Assembly: GCA_018524725.1 (NCBI GenBank)
Contig: JAEUWP010000334.1
Location: 62,001-126,000 of the forward strand
Source: Podaxis mareebaensis
Lineage: Eukaryota > Basidiomycota > Agaricomycetes > Agaricales > Agaricaceae
DNA length: 64,000 nucleotides
Direction of reading: 5' to 3'
The notes below the pieces were generated by a model. The model had not been told where the DNA came from, ran no database searches, and saw nothing but the letters and a program-made list of their open reading frames with translations. This document shows positions 48,112 to 62,163 of this stretch, in pieces. The translations under genes and the position numbers were made by a program. Each line of letters opens with the position of its first letter. Within the stretch, counting starts at the first letter, position 1.

Positions 48112-49746
48112 TATTAGAAAGAACTAATAGGATTTGTGGATGTGCTGGATGAAGGAAGAGTTGATTGTTGGCCTTCTTCAGGGGTACTTAGCGAAGTTGA
48201 CGGTACTTTATTTGTCAAGGTTTTGTTTGACGGCCTTCGAATTTGTTTTTGTGGACAATATTAAGCACTGTTCATTTGCGCAGAGTCGTAATATTGTTTT
48301 CGATGGACCATCGTGTCTTTGATGCTCTCTGATACCTTTCGCAAGCAACCTCAGTTCCATCCCACTGCCGCCAAGCGATTTGAATCCACCCAACTCCACA
48401 TGCCATACAAACTTGATATTACGGCCATCATAACCCGTTCCTCCCAGTTTCCGTCCAATTAACATCTATGTTCCTGCTGTTTCCGAAGGCAAAACGAGAC
48501 CTCTCGTTGCAAAGCATATAGCGACCTTAAAATTTCACGGAAGAAGCGAGGGATTAGCAGTAAACTGGATATCTACTGGACATCTAAACAGTAGCATACA
48601 AGCGGGTTTAGCCCGAAGGGTAGTTTGGTTTCAAGCAGGCAGGTGTTGGGAGGCTTCTGTGTAGTCGAAGTTAGTGACTCACTGAGCCTATCTGGAGTTG
48701 CAATACAATAACGGAAGAGTCTGAGCGACGGTTTACACTAATGCATTCTCGTTATCTCCTCTTCGCCCTCTAGGATTGGAAACACCTGAGCAACAGCTGG
48801 AGTGATGCGGCAAAAGGTGCAATACACAGCCCGAAAAGCGTCTGCGCCACGGCATACTGATGATTTCGGGAGGCCGCTAGAAGTGCCAAACAAGTTTTGC
48901 TTTGGAGAAGCGCGTGTATTCAAACTTGATTTCGAGTTAGTTGGGCAGTAAAGACCTTTCGTTGCAAGTTCCAATTTTGACGAAAAGTGGAATTGGCAGG
49001 ACCTGTTTCGGCGGTGGACCAGCAAATCACAGGTCTCGGTTCTAGCGCTTAGCGTTGTTCCAACAATTGCAGAAGGTTCTAGTAAGTAAATCAAAGTACC
49101 AATGTGATGATGTCAGCGGCCCCGCACCGGAGCGGCTTGTTGAATTCCACTTGAGGGGAAAGGCGCAGAAAGACCGACATTGTACGGAAGGATGGCAGCG
49201 ATGCTAAGTACCAGTTCGCGGAAGAAGACGCTTAAAGTACGGCTTCGTGCAGCTAGGCGCGCGATTGTAATGGGAGCAGAGAAGGTTCGCCGATTTCGAA
49301 ACTACAACGCGATGGAGATACTTGGCGCTCGCAATTACGGATACATGGGTCGTGTGACGATACTCTGTGAGAGTGGACAGGAATAACCAAGGAGCGAGAT
49401 CCGACGACAGCGAGAGCTAACGCAACAATGACGGTATGGAGCAATAAGAACATGATGGTTAGGAGTGCGTGCGGTTCCGTGCTGGACAGGCAGAACTATG
49501 TTCTTCCTCTTTTTTCGAGAGTTTGAACGCGAACTCAGGACATTTCAGCAACCACCTCCTGGCCAGTCTTGTTACGGCAAGGAAGAAATGAAATTAAAAG
49601 TTGTGAGGGGGGGGAATGGAACCGGTGCCATGATCACGTGGTATGATCCAGGCCCGACGTCATGGAAGGCAAGGGGCCAGCCTCGTGCGATACTTAAGTC
49701 GCACCTCTCCACCAGCTGTTTCTCCTCGCCCATTCTCACTGCAGTC
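48112..49746. other. intergenic, no recognised gene
   Basis: About 1.6 kb separates the divergent PHD and membrane-protein genes. A minus-strand ORF at 48738-49094 and others show no family features. The word GACCTxTCGTTGCAA occurs twice (near 48499 and 48954), possibly remnants of a duplication. CACGTG lies at 49635-49640, about 110 bp before the membrane-protein start. Confidence 0.45.
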
Positions 49747-50713
49747 ATGGCAGACTCTTGGAGAGACGGAATCCTCCTCAAAATTGTCAACGTTATTGTT
49801 TACCTTTTCTTCCTTGGCTCAAACGTCTACACCGTCGCCGCCCCCCAGGGTATCTATTACCATGGCAAGGAGACTTATATTACCCCCGCACCTTGGGCCT
49901 TCCTCATCTGGTCTCTCATTCACGTTCTCCTCCTCGGAACCATAATCTACCAGTTCTTCCCTCAAGGCAAGCGCGTCATTATCGATGGTATCTCTTGGAG
50001 GTTCCCTCTCCTTGCGGTCCTCAATGCCGTCTACGTGAACCTTTGGGCCACTCGACACTACATAATCGGTCTGTTCTCTTACCTTGTACAGTGCTGCGCT
50101 TTTACTAATACCCTTTTAGCATTTGTTTTTGCGCTCTTTGTCAGCTCCGCAGTGACAGTACGGACAGCCTTCCCTTCCTGGTTTCAGATCATTGCTCAAT
50201 TGATATTTTTAGCATATCTACTATATCGTCAAGAAGTACCACGTTGCAGAATCCATGTCTGACGAGCTTTTCGTCCATCTCCCATTCTCCCTCTATCACG
50301 GGTGGACGACCGTTCTTGTTATCCTCACAGCCTTTGAGGCTTTCGGCGTTAACAAACTCCATCATCATGCTGGTGTCTGGACCAAAGTATTTGTGTTCCT
50401 TGCCCTGTATGTCCCCTTTGTTACGCACATTGCTGTCGACCTCTATTAACTCCACTCTAGTTTCTTCCTCGAGGCAACGGCTGCGACCTATGCTTTCTCC
50501 ACTCCCGAAGGAGATCTTCCAGCTTCGATTGCCATTGCCTGGTCTCTTTGGGCCATCTTTGCACAGCAACGCCACCCAGCCTTCATTCACTGGTCCGCGC
50601 TTGCCTTCGCCATTCTTGCGTTGGTCTGGGTGCTCAAGGGTGCTTTCGGTCTCTATCGTGGCCGTGGAAGGATCGCCCTCAGCGATGAGGAGCGTGCTCC
50701 GCTTGTCGGGTGA
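49747..50713 (+). CDS. polytopic membrane protein, possibly TspO/MBR-related
   Basis: The protein of about 270 residues has roughly eight hydrophobic segments, for example [75 protein letters not shown] and [20 protein letters not shown]. The segment [20 protein letters not shown] recalls the TPAxxxFxIWGLIY motif of tryptophan-rich TspO/MBR-like proteins, which suggests a distant link. Introns near 50067-50119, 50159-50209 and 50409-50459 are short GT-AG. The start ATG at 49747 follows an upstream frame without a better start. The C-terminal tail ([18 protein letters not shown]) is charged and cytosolic-like. No function can be assigned. Confidence 0.72.
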
Positions 50714-51020
50714 TTGTGAGTATCGTTTCCAACTACCTAGTATTTCGGGCCCAATGCGCCAGTCTCCTTTTTTCCTTTTCCATTCCTTTGTTCTCGATAT
50801 CCTCGAAATGAACGTTGTATGTCGTTGTATATCAAGAGTGATGTTATTACGGCGTGTTTACATGAGCGGCGAAAAATATTTTTTCTTGTTGCCAGCATTA
50901 CTATGAATCATATTCCTTCTCCGCGACTTTAGCAACAAATGAGAGGTAACACCAATGGTCCAGCTGGGTAATATTTCAGACTATGAATAATCACCTCCGA
51001 GGACTAATGGAGAACGGGTA
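50714..51020. other. short spacer, no gene seen
   Basis: This 307-bp stretch lies between the convergent membrane-protein and first peroxidase genes. It presumably holds both 3'-UTRs; nothing else is visible. Confidence 0.5.
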
Positions 51021-52513
<1,493 letters not shown>

Positions 52514-54032
52514 TGTATTACTGCCAATACAGAACTGGAGCTACGGGGGCATGTTTTATACCTTCGAGCAAACCAACACCAGTATCAGAGCTTTATTTCA
52601 GCTCCATTGCTATTTGAATAAAGCAAAATTATCGACCAATGTCCAGCTGAGTATTTGTTTCTACATAACTACCGGTCTTGATAGATATGTTGGAGGTGTG
52701 AAAGCCAGTCTCAATCGCAGAGATCCTACCTGTTCGTGGGTGTGTTTCAACTGGTGACCTCTACCCGGGATCAACCAGTAAACCTGCAAAAAATGAACGC
52801 CGGGCTATTAATAGATCGTGAGAGGAGTTGTTCTATGTATAGCGTCATCTCTACGACCAAAGATGGAGGACGGGTGTGTCGCATGCTGCCCTTGCGGCCG
52901 AAACAGTGGTACTTCACGAGAAAGGGTTTCCGTTCTGCTGGAACCGTCAAAGCGAGTCAGAGAAACGATATTCGTGGAAATCATCCCTACAACCGGCTGT
53001 CAGAGACGGGAATTTCATGGTGAAGGTGATGATCGTCTTGGAAAGCATTCTCACTTCATGCCGAGAAGCTGATAGATGTGCTTAATCTCGCTCTCAGCGG
53101 TTGCTTTGTATCTTGCAGAGTATAATGGGGATACACCGAGACATAGGTATACTCAAAGTCGGAAGAGGTGCCTCATGGACCAAGGAAACTAGAGAGAAAT
53201 ATCTGTCCATCCATGGAGGACACAGGTGAATGTGCAGAGTATTGTAGATGCTGTCCCAAGCTTGTGGAGTCATTTCCTGAAGAAGCCACAGGCGGAAGTA
53301 ATAGTACAATTGTGAGGTTGGGGATATCGGATGCCAAGACGTAGGTACAAATAATGGCGCCGCATTTTCAACGCTTGATGGCTGATTCGATGTTTGCGGC
53401 TGTACCGGAACAAGGCGATATCGAGAACACATACCAAGGACCGTGTCTACACTTGAAATCGTCCAATGACTTGTAGCCAGTTACTTTGTTACCGCAGAGG
53501 TGGTAAGGTGACGAAAGTCTCCTTGTGGATAGATTGGGTCCCGCACCAAACTCCTCGTTGGGTGGGTTCCCATTATCTCCAAGCTGCGTATCTTTCATTC
53601 GATAGGGTTGGATTTGTAACAGCGTCGCGCACGCCTTGCATGAACGGTCAAATCTACTTTGCTGGCAACCACATGTCCATTCCCAAGACACAGAACGCCT
53701 GCAGCTATGGATACTGATATCAGCTCCCTTGTAATGTAAATGTTCCAGAGCCGCCTTCTCTTGAGAATATCTTGAGCAGGATTCGAGCAGTGTATGAATA
53801 TGGAAATCAGGCACAGTGCATATATTAAGACCATATGTTATCATATGTAACCTCGAGGTCCAGAAACTAGCGATCAACGAATTAATGACAGGAGGACGCA
53901 AGGAACGGATTAACGACAAGGGCGCAGTAATTAATTAGCCCTGATTATGGTGACTATGTTTCAGATACTCATGATGGAGGACTATATCAGGATGGTTTAG
54001 TGGTGAAAGAGACCCGGGCTTGAGAGTGAAAC
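52514..54032. other. spacer between the peroxidase genes
   Basis: The region of 1.5 kb contains an open frame on the minus strand at 53368-53919, best start ATG near 53840 (MITYGLNICTVPDFHIH), with no family features and no signal peptide. A separate short reading stretch ends YQLLGMK near 53050. I could not join them into a credible gene. The first 100 bp hold the promoter of peroxidase copy 1. Confidence 0.4.
52554..52560 (-). promoter_or_regulatory. TATA box of peroxidase copy 1
   Basis: TATAAAA on the minus strand lies about 41 nt upstream of the start codon, with a CCAAT word in inverted orientation between the two. A classical core promoter is expected for a strongly induced secreted enzyme. 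Confidence 0.6.
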
Positions 54033-55807
<1,775 letters not shown>

Positions 55808-55889
55808 GGTACTATTCCCAAGTGAAATTAGAGGGTTAGAACCCTAGAGAAGTTATAATGATGTAGTCGGTCTGTCTGAGAGTTCCAGC

Positions 55890-55896
55890 TTTTATA
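55890..55896 (-). promoter_or_regulatory. TATA box of peroxidase copy 2
   Basis: TATAAAA on the minus strand lies about 83 nt upstream of the start codon, followed by a pyrimidine-rich leader. Confidence 0.55.
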
Positions 55897-57579
55897 CTAT
55901 CAAACTACGGTAATATCGCAGCCAAAAGACTGGTATCGGACCGCTGCCGAAAATGGCCAAATCAGAATGTCGTTGCCTTGACTCAACAAGTTTGCTGCTG
56001 CCTGGTTAATTTTTAGCGCAGCACAGCACCAGTGTTGATATGAAAGAGTAGTAAAACACTCCGTCCAGAAATCGGGACACGATTCCATTCCGTCGGTCAC
56101 AACTCCATGGCGAAGAAATGTAAATACTCCAGTTAAAATAAGAAACACTAGTAGGAGGTGAAAGGAGAGCGTTTTCCGTGTATTTCGAGTCAGTTCAGGT
56201 CCATACGTGTGACAATGAAGACGACAGTGGCCCTGGCGGCAGACGCGGGCAAAGCTACAAAGGACACGAGGATCCGATGCCGCGGAGCTGATGCTCAAGA
56301 TCCCCTTGATGTTTATTCGACTGGAATCGGCATAATCACGAAACAGCCAGGTCGCAGCAAAGAAACCGCGACATACAGACGTCTCTTGGTTGTTGATGCA
56401 GTGTGAGATGTTCACCGCACATCATTTTTCAAGTTGCAGGATAAAAATAGACTCGCCGGCAGTATCACCCAGAACCGCGTCATCACGGACTTTGAGCCGA
56501 AAAGGGGCTTATATCACCAGGATACAGCTTGAAGTCACAGCTTCCCGAGTGTGAGGCCAGTAAGTCTAAGCACTCAGCCAACGTGCAAGGGATACTTTTG
56601 GGGATGTTGCAAGAACCAATCGAGTAGAATCCGATATGTGGAATTATCAGGATGTTTGTCAGGAGTTACCATGGAAAAAGATTTGAGTGCTACTGCGCCC
56701 ATTACAAAAGCTGTTCCTTCGGTCATGATTCCTGGAGTCCAAAGCCGTATCAATCCTAAGCCCCGACAAGTCTGGCTGATGTTCGTTGTGTGGGAAACTG
56801 GAAGCAATATCAGTTCCAGGTGAGCCCGTCACGATAGATGAAAAGATCACATGTGAAAAGTCAATGGTCAAGTCTCCCAACATTCGATAGAAGTGTAAAG
56901 TGTCCACTCATGAAGCATGAGAGTAGAGGCGATGAGATAGACATCGTTTCGTCGAGCCGACCTGAACGCTACTCTTTGTGTTTCAGTCACCAAGGCTCAG
57001 TATGCCATAGGTCGCGAAGGACAACGAAAGACATTTTCCGTATCTGCATTCTCCGAGTGTGTCAGCATGTGAGCCCGAACGGTTTAGTACCTGTGCCGCG
57101 TTTGTTGGAGGGTCGGGACTAATTTTAAACCATGACATTGATGCGGCTGTGTGGCGAATATAGTACAATACCTTTGCGCTCTTGAGTCCAATAGCAACGA
57201 CATGGGTTGTCAGGCGTTGACTGGGTGTTACCCCAAGTTACCAGAATCACTTGCAAAACGAAACACAGATATGCTCAAGTTTCAGAATGCGCCGAAAATA
57301 CCAGGAAATGGGCGTCAGGGGAGTGAACAAACAAAGCGGTTGAATCAAGTCAAAGGTGGAAGATGACAGATTGCAATTTGGAGGCTCTGTGGGCACGGAT
57401 CATCAAGAAAGCCGAAGTTATACAAGACACGCTCACCGATGGGTAGATTCCAAATTCCGGGTTCCCTGGAGTCGGAGTAGAATTGGGGTGGTCGAGTATG
57501 TAAGAAGCATAAATGAACCGAGTTCCTCTGTGTTGGGTGTGACTACCTTCTGACCACGTGCCATGCGCGCTGTGACCAG

Positions 57580-57586
57580 ACGCGAC
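57580..57586 (+). promoter_or_regulatory. ACGCGAC site upstream of primase gene
   Basis: This MCB-like core lies 50 nt before the primase start, with a CACGTG at 57555-57560 just upstream. Use by an MBF-type factor is inferred. Confidence 0.35.
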
Positions 57587-57635
57587 ATCCTATATTGCAT
57601 CAACCACTCACCTCGGCATATAACCTGTATCAGCC

Positions 57636-59229
57636 ATGGCCGTCGAAGCTGACTACGACCATTCTCTGCCGGGTACCTCTATTCAGCTCTTAGCGATGCA
57701 CATCTGATGACATTTTAGAGGTCATGTTAACTTATTACCGACGGCTCTACCCTTTCAAGTCAATCTTCACTTGGCTGAATCACGATCACGCGCCTACTCG
57801 TTTATTTACTCAGCGAGAGTGGGCATTTACCCTCCCGGGAGACGTATATCTGCGATATAACTCGTTTTCCACGCCTGAGGATCTCAAGAAGCAAGTTTGC
57901 CAGCTGAATCCCACTCGGTTTGAAATTGGACCTGTATACTCAGCTCGCGTAAGTGATCTCACTCTTCTATGCTATGATGCTTATTCCATTATTCGTAGCC
58001 TAGGGACAAGAAGACGATACGTGCTGGCGCGTTCCAACCAATTGAGCGGGAGCTAGTTTTCGATATCGACATGACCGACTACGATCCTATTCGTACCTGT
58101 TGTTCGGATGCGGGAATTTGTAAACGGTGCTGGACGTTCATCACAGCAGCTGTCCGTGTTCTGGATCATGCCATACGTGATCAGTTTGGCTATGAGCATC
58201 TCTTATGGGTTTACTCTGGACGTCGTGGTATCCACTTATGGATTTCGGACAAGGAGGCCATGGGGCTAACCGATCAGGAGCGCAAGGCAATCGTTGGATG
58301 GATGTCTATCATTAACAATGGGAAAGATTCTAATCCGCAATTGAACGTTCGTGTAGGCTCACGACCGCTACCTGCTCATTTGCAGTGAGTACCGCTTACA
58401 ACGTCCATACTGCAAAGCTAAAATCTTATATACAGAAGTGCCTATGGCATGCTGAGCCCGATATTCGTTGACCTGATTCTGCGAGATCAAAACCTGTTCG
58501 CGACTGAAGAGGGTTTCAAGTCTCTTTTGGAACACATTCCCGATGAAGAAATTGTTAAACAGCTTCAGAAGGAATGGCCATCGACGCCCTCTTCCGAAAA
58601 AATATGGGACTCTTTTACAGGCAAGGTTAAACACACCCCTGGGCCTCGACGAGTTAGTGCATTTCTCGGTATCTGATGATCTACGCTTACCATTGAATTC
58701 ACAGAGCGTTCTCTCCGCGGCATGGCATGATATCCAGATATACTATACGTATCCCCGTCTTGATGCTGAGGTATCGAAACATCGGAATCACTTGCTGAAA
58801 GCGCCTTTCTGTGTCCACCCAAAGACCGGTCGTGTCTGCGTACCTGTCAATCCGGAAACGATCGAAGACTTTGATCCTGAGGAGGTCCCAACCGTTGCAC
58901 AACTCCTTCATGAGCTCGATTCCCTCAGCGCAGCAGCAACAGCGACCGAAGACAGTGGCGTTGGTGAACATCATTCGGGTTAGTGAGACCGTTCTATCTG
59001 TTTATCATCTCCCACGGGAGTGTTGACACTCTTTCCTTGGATTGCTGGTGTGATGGACAGATTGGGAGAAAACTTCACTCAAACCATATGTTGACATGCT
59101 TAACCAACATGCTTCCCGATTAATGGAGAAAACAAGGCTCGAGAAACGTGCGAAAGGTGCGTCTTTCATCATATGAAGTATCCGACAACTGACTGACAAA
59201 CTGAAATGACAGGGAGTATGGCCTGGTGA
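57636..59229 (+). CDS. PRI1: DNA primase small (catalytic) subunit
   Basis: This subunit makes RNA primers for DNA polymerase alpha. The N-terminus (MAVEADYDHSLPE then VMLTYYRRLYPFKSIFTWLN) and REWAFTLPGDVYLRYNSF match eukaryotic PriS. The catalytic aspartates are in ELVFDIDMTDYD; the zinc site is CCSDAGICKRCW; the nucleotide-binding motif is SGRRGIHLWISD. Later landmarks are IYYTYPRLDAEVSKHRNHLL and KAPFCVHPKTGRVCVPVNP. A GTTAGT donor after TPGPRR and an acceptor CAG before SVLSAAWHDIQ (52-nt intron) keep the frame; without it two overlapping frames look like a break. The last two exons are short (WEKTSLKPYVDMLNQHAS and GSMAW). About 440 residues, complete. Confidence 0.95.
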
Positions 59230-59940
59230 TAACCCCATAGCAACTCTCCTAAGGACCTAATTTCTGCTATTCTTTAGCGAGGTTTCTACGATGTATGGAT
59301 TCATTGTTTGTCCAGTGAACCGTTTATAATTTGTACCCTTAATTGATGTTGTCTTTGGGCCCTGAGCCTCACGATCCATTGATACTGAATCCTTTCCACG
59401 TCCATATGCGCATGGAAGCGTGAAAGGTCGAGAAGCCGGCCTCGGTGAGGTTCTCCCTTTGTTCTCGGTCCTGCTATCTCACCGATTTGCGGTCAGCGGT
59501 CGGATTCTCACAGGGATGGAAAGTTTTCGAGAAGTCCGAGCTCACCGCAAGTCCACCGGCACGTTGTCTGAAGGGGAAAGACAGTGAACACATGTGGAAC
59601 ACGGCCACTCGTCAGCCAGTCGCCGAGGATACACGTTGTGAGAAGCTGGTTTCATTCATCGAACTGCTAATTATTTGATAGCTACCGTAGGAATCGCGGC
59701 GCTCGATACAAGTACATTTAATGGTGGCTAGAACCAAATTTCTCGTGGAAAGTAAAGACAACTGTAAAACAATTCGCCCTAAGAAAGTCCGAACAAGATC
59801 CTGTAGTCCTTCGTAATGTTGAATACAAAGACAGGGTTTGGCTTGAAGCAATGACTAAAAGATTAAAGTGAAAGAGCGAGCTTGTGAAGGAAACAGCGGG
59901 CATCTATGGTTTAATAAACAATCAATAACGGGGTTATTGT
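59230..59940. other. intergenic, no recognised gene
   Basis: The 711-bp stretch between convergent genes contains only small unsupported ORFs (for example 59612-59851 minus). Nothing structural was noticed. Confidence 0.5.
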
Positions 59941-61603
59941 TCAGAGTCCGGATTCTCCAATCGCGGCTGTTTCAAGCTGAAGCCACCTATAAACAATGCC
60001 ATTAATATCGCCGTGCATTCTCAGGACGTCCATAATGCGGTGCGCAATAACAGACGCGCATTCCTCTGCACGGCCAATACCGCTGAGACAACCATTCCTG
60101 TACTCATCCTCGGACAGTCCTAATAAGTTGGCGACTGAGGTCGAGTGGGAACCACCGTAGGCATGGAGAAGGACAGGGAGAGCAATGAGCAACGGAATGT
60201 CTTCAGTAAGGATATTAATCTCTCTGGCCATGTCCTCGGCAGTACGACCATGGCCACTCTTCTTGTGAATGGCATCTAAGAGCGCTGACAGCGCCTTAAG
60301 AGCTTCGAAAGCCTCGTCAACAGCCTCCCGTGCCAGACGGGTAGCTCCCTTGTCCGCGCTCGGACGCGGAAGAATGTTCAAGAGGTCAAATAACGCCTGT
60401 GCATCAGCCGAAGCGCTGGCAGGAACAGCCACAACAGGTGGAGAGGGCGGGCGCGACGGAGGAAGTTTCAAAGTGAAACGTCCAGGTGGCGGTGTGACAG
60501 GAGGAGTATTGCTTGATGGCAAAGCGGGCAAAGCGCGAGTCTTTTTGCTGGAGGTCAGAGCTGGGGATGGAGGAGCAGACGCAACAAATGGACGGTGTGA
60601 CAAAGCAACTAGACCCTTCCATACTACTGCGATCAAGAAAGTCGCAAGAATTGTATGGGATGTCGGAGAGGTCGTGTATTTTGCAAGCGTCCTCGCGTAG
60701 ATGGGCATGACAGCCTGCAAGGTAATGATCGAAGGGTGGTGGATTGTGGCTGCTTTATTTCCAGTGACCGCCTTTGGTGGGCTGGTATTGGGAGTCTCTA
60801 GCGCCTCGATGACGGGCATCAGTTCAACACGGATGCCAGCGACAAGTGGGCTGACGACTCTGTTGATGATAGACACGAGACCCTCCCGGATGGATTTGAG
60901 GCCATCACCACGAACGTCTGCGTCCAACCCTAAACCTAACTCGTCAAAGATTTCGAGGAGTTCCTGCGCGAACGTTGCAATTGCGAGAGCGTGGATTTGT
61001 GTGGGATTGGGATTCGGGTTTTGAACAGTCGGTGCGGCAGGGGAATGGAAGAGGGGGGATGAGAGCAACGGGAGAAGATGCGCGGATAGGTTGGTGAGCA
61101 AGACTGAAAGCGGACGGTGTAGTAATCGGAGGATTGCACGGTATAGGTGGGGATTGTCTTGGTTCGCTGTTAATTCTCTGGAAACGAAGTTAGAATGAAT
61201 GAAGGGGTAAGGGGAGATGAAGAAACACATACGATGCAATAAGTGTGCCTAGTGCATGTCCCCTACCCTGTGGTAAAGGACGCTTGCCAGCGACAAGCTC
61301 ATAAGGGAGTGCAGGACCCGAAGGCTGGGCAAGTGCTCTTGACACGGCTTCGCTGAATTTCAGGCTGAGCACTTCTAGGTACGAGCCATCTTGGATGAGC
61401 GGTGTCGGCGCCGTTCGGGCGGATGCCACAGACGAGGGAGATGGGCGCCGGAAGGTGCTCAGCGCGAGCTTGTTGAGGGGCCTTGCGGTCCTGTCCGCAC
61501 TCAGAGCCGGGCTAGACTCAGAGCGCAAGGGCATAGACGGGGCTGGGGCAGGGGAAGAAGGGCGGCTGGCTGGGCGGAAGAAAGGGGTCTTGAGTACGTT
61601 CAT
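59941..61603 (-). CDS. conserved-looking protein of unknown function
   Basis: Two exons encode about 540 residues, joined by one intron with a GTATGT donor (near 61247-61189). The first exon is Pro/Ser-rich and basic (MNVLKTPFFRPASRPSSPAP) and then helical (SYLEVLSLKFSEAVSRALAQ). The second is almost wholly helical (NPHLYRAILRLLHRPLSVLL, IRVELMPVIEALETP, AVMPIYARTLAKYTTSP), broken by a Pro-rich linker (PPVTPPPGRFTLKLPPSRPP), and ends EECASVIAHRIMDVLRMHG with a short tail. There is no clear transmembrane segment, signal peptide or motif I can name. The long open frame, clean splice sites and strong third-base bias make it a real gene. The helical-repeat look suggests a scaffold role, but this is a guess. 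Confidence 0.72.
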
Positions 61604-62163
61604 CTTTGATTTTGTTGTTGGATTGTCTACGTCTTTTCTGAGCGAGTATGCGAAGCGAGTGTGGGTGTTCTATTGTCTTTGGGATCCTATGGCGGCACCA
61701 GCAACTTGAGATGCGAGCCCGGACTTATCCCATGGAGAGGGATGGGGTTAAAAAGAGGAAGGGAAGAGTGATCCTAAGGAGGACGGTCTGTGTCGGTAAG
61801 GACAAGGAAGGCGAATGGTCCAAAGAGAACGGCGTTAATCTGGTGTGTCAGTCTGGAGGGGAATTGAGCTGTGGACGAGGCTGATGGGGTGATAATGACA
61901 TGCCTTGGTGAAGAAACTCTCATAGATTGTGGAGAATACGCAGTGGGGTCAAGTCCGTCGGAGACGAGCTGTGGAGGTGAATACAGAAGGACAAAGTCCG
62001 CAGTGTTCAATTTTTCTGTCACAACTTATATTCCATCGCTTTCCCACGTTCTCTAGTTCCGATTCCCTGATGGCCCAGTTGTAAAATTATAATCCGTCCC
62101 ACTCGCCCATCGACTCGTAGTGTCTCAACTATCAAGAACATGACAAACACCTTACAAAGAGCA
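61604..62163. other. intergenic, no recognised gene
   Basis: About 560 bp separates two minus-strand genes. Small ORFs only. It should hold the promoter of the 59941-61603 gene and the 3' end of the next. Confidence 0.5.

Larger units (their letters stand above)
55808..57635. other. spacer between peroxidase copy 2 and primase gene
   Basis: About 1.8 kb separates divergent genes. The minus-strand ORF at 55900-56415 and the shorter ones around it look like chance frames. It contains the upstream regions of both genes, including the TATA box and the ACGCG-type site listed separately. Confidence 0.45.

Noticed and set aside
48490..48970. two similar GACCTxTCGTTGCAA words as possible transposon ends
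   Set aside because: Same orientation, short, imperfect, and no transposase or target-site duplication between or around them.
53368..53919. 183-codon minus-strand ORF between the peroxidases
   Set aside because: Opens with TTG, has no signal peptide or known motif, and could not be joined to flanking frames; possible but unsupported.
58543..58983. apparent frameshift in the primase gene
   Set aside because: A 52-nt intron with a GTTAGT donor and CAG acceptor restores the family sequence without any break.
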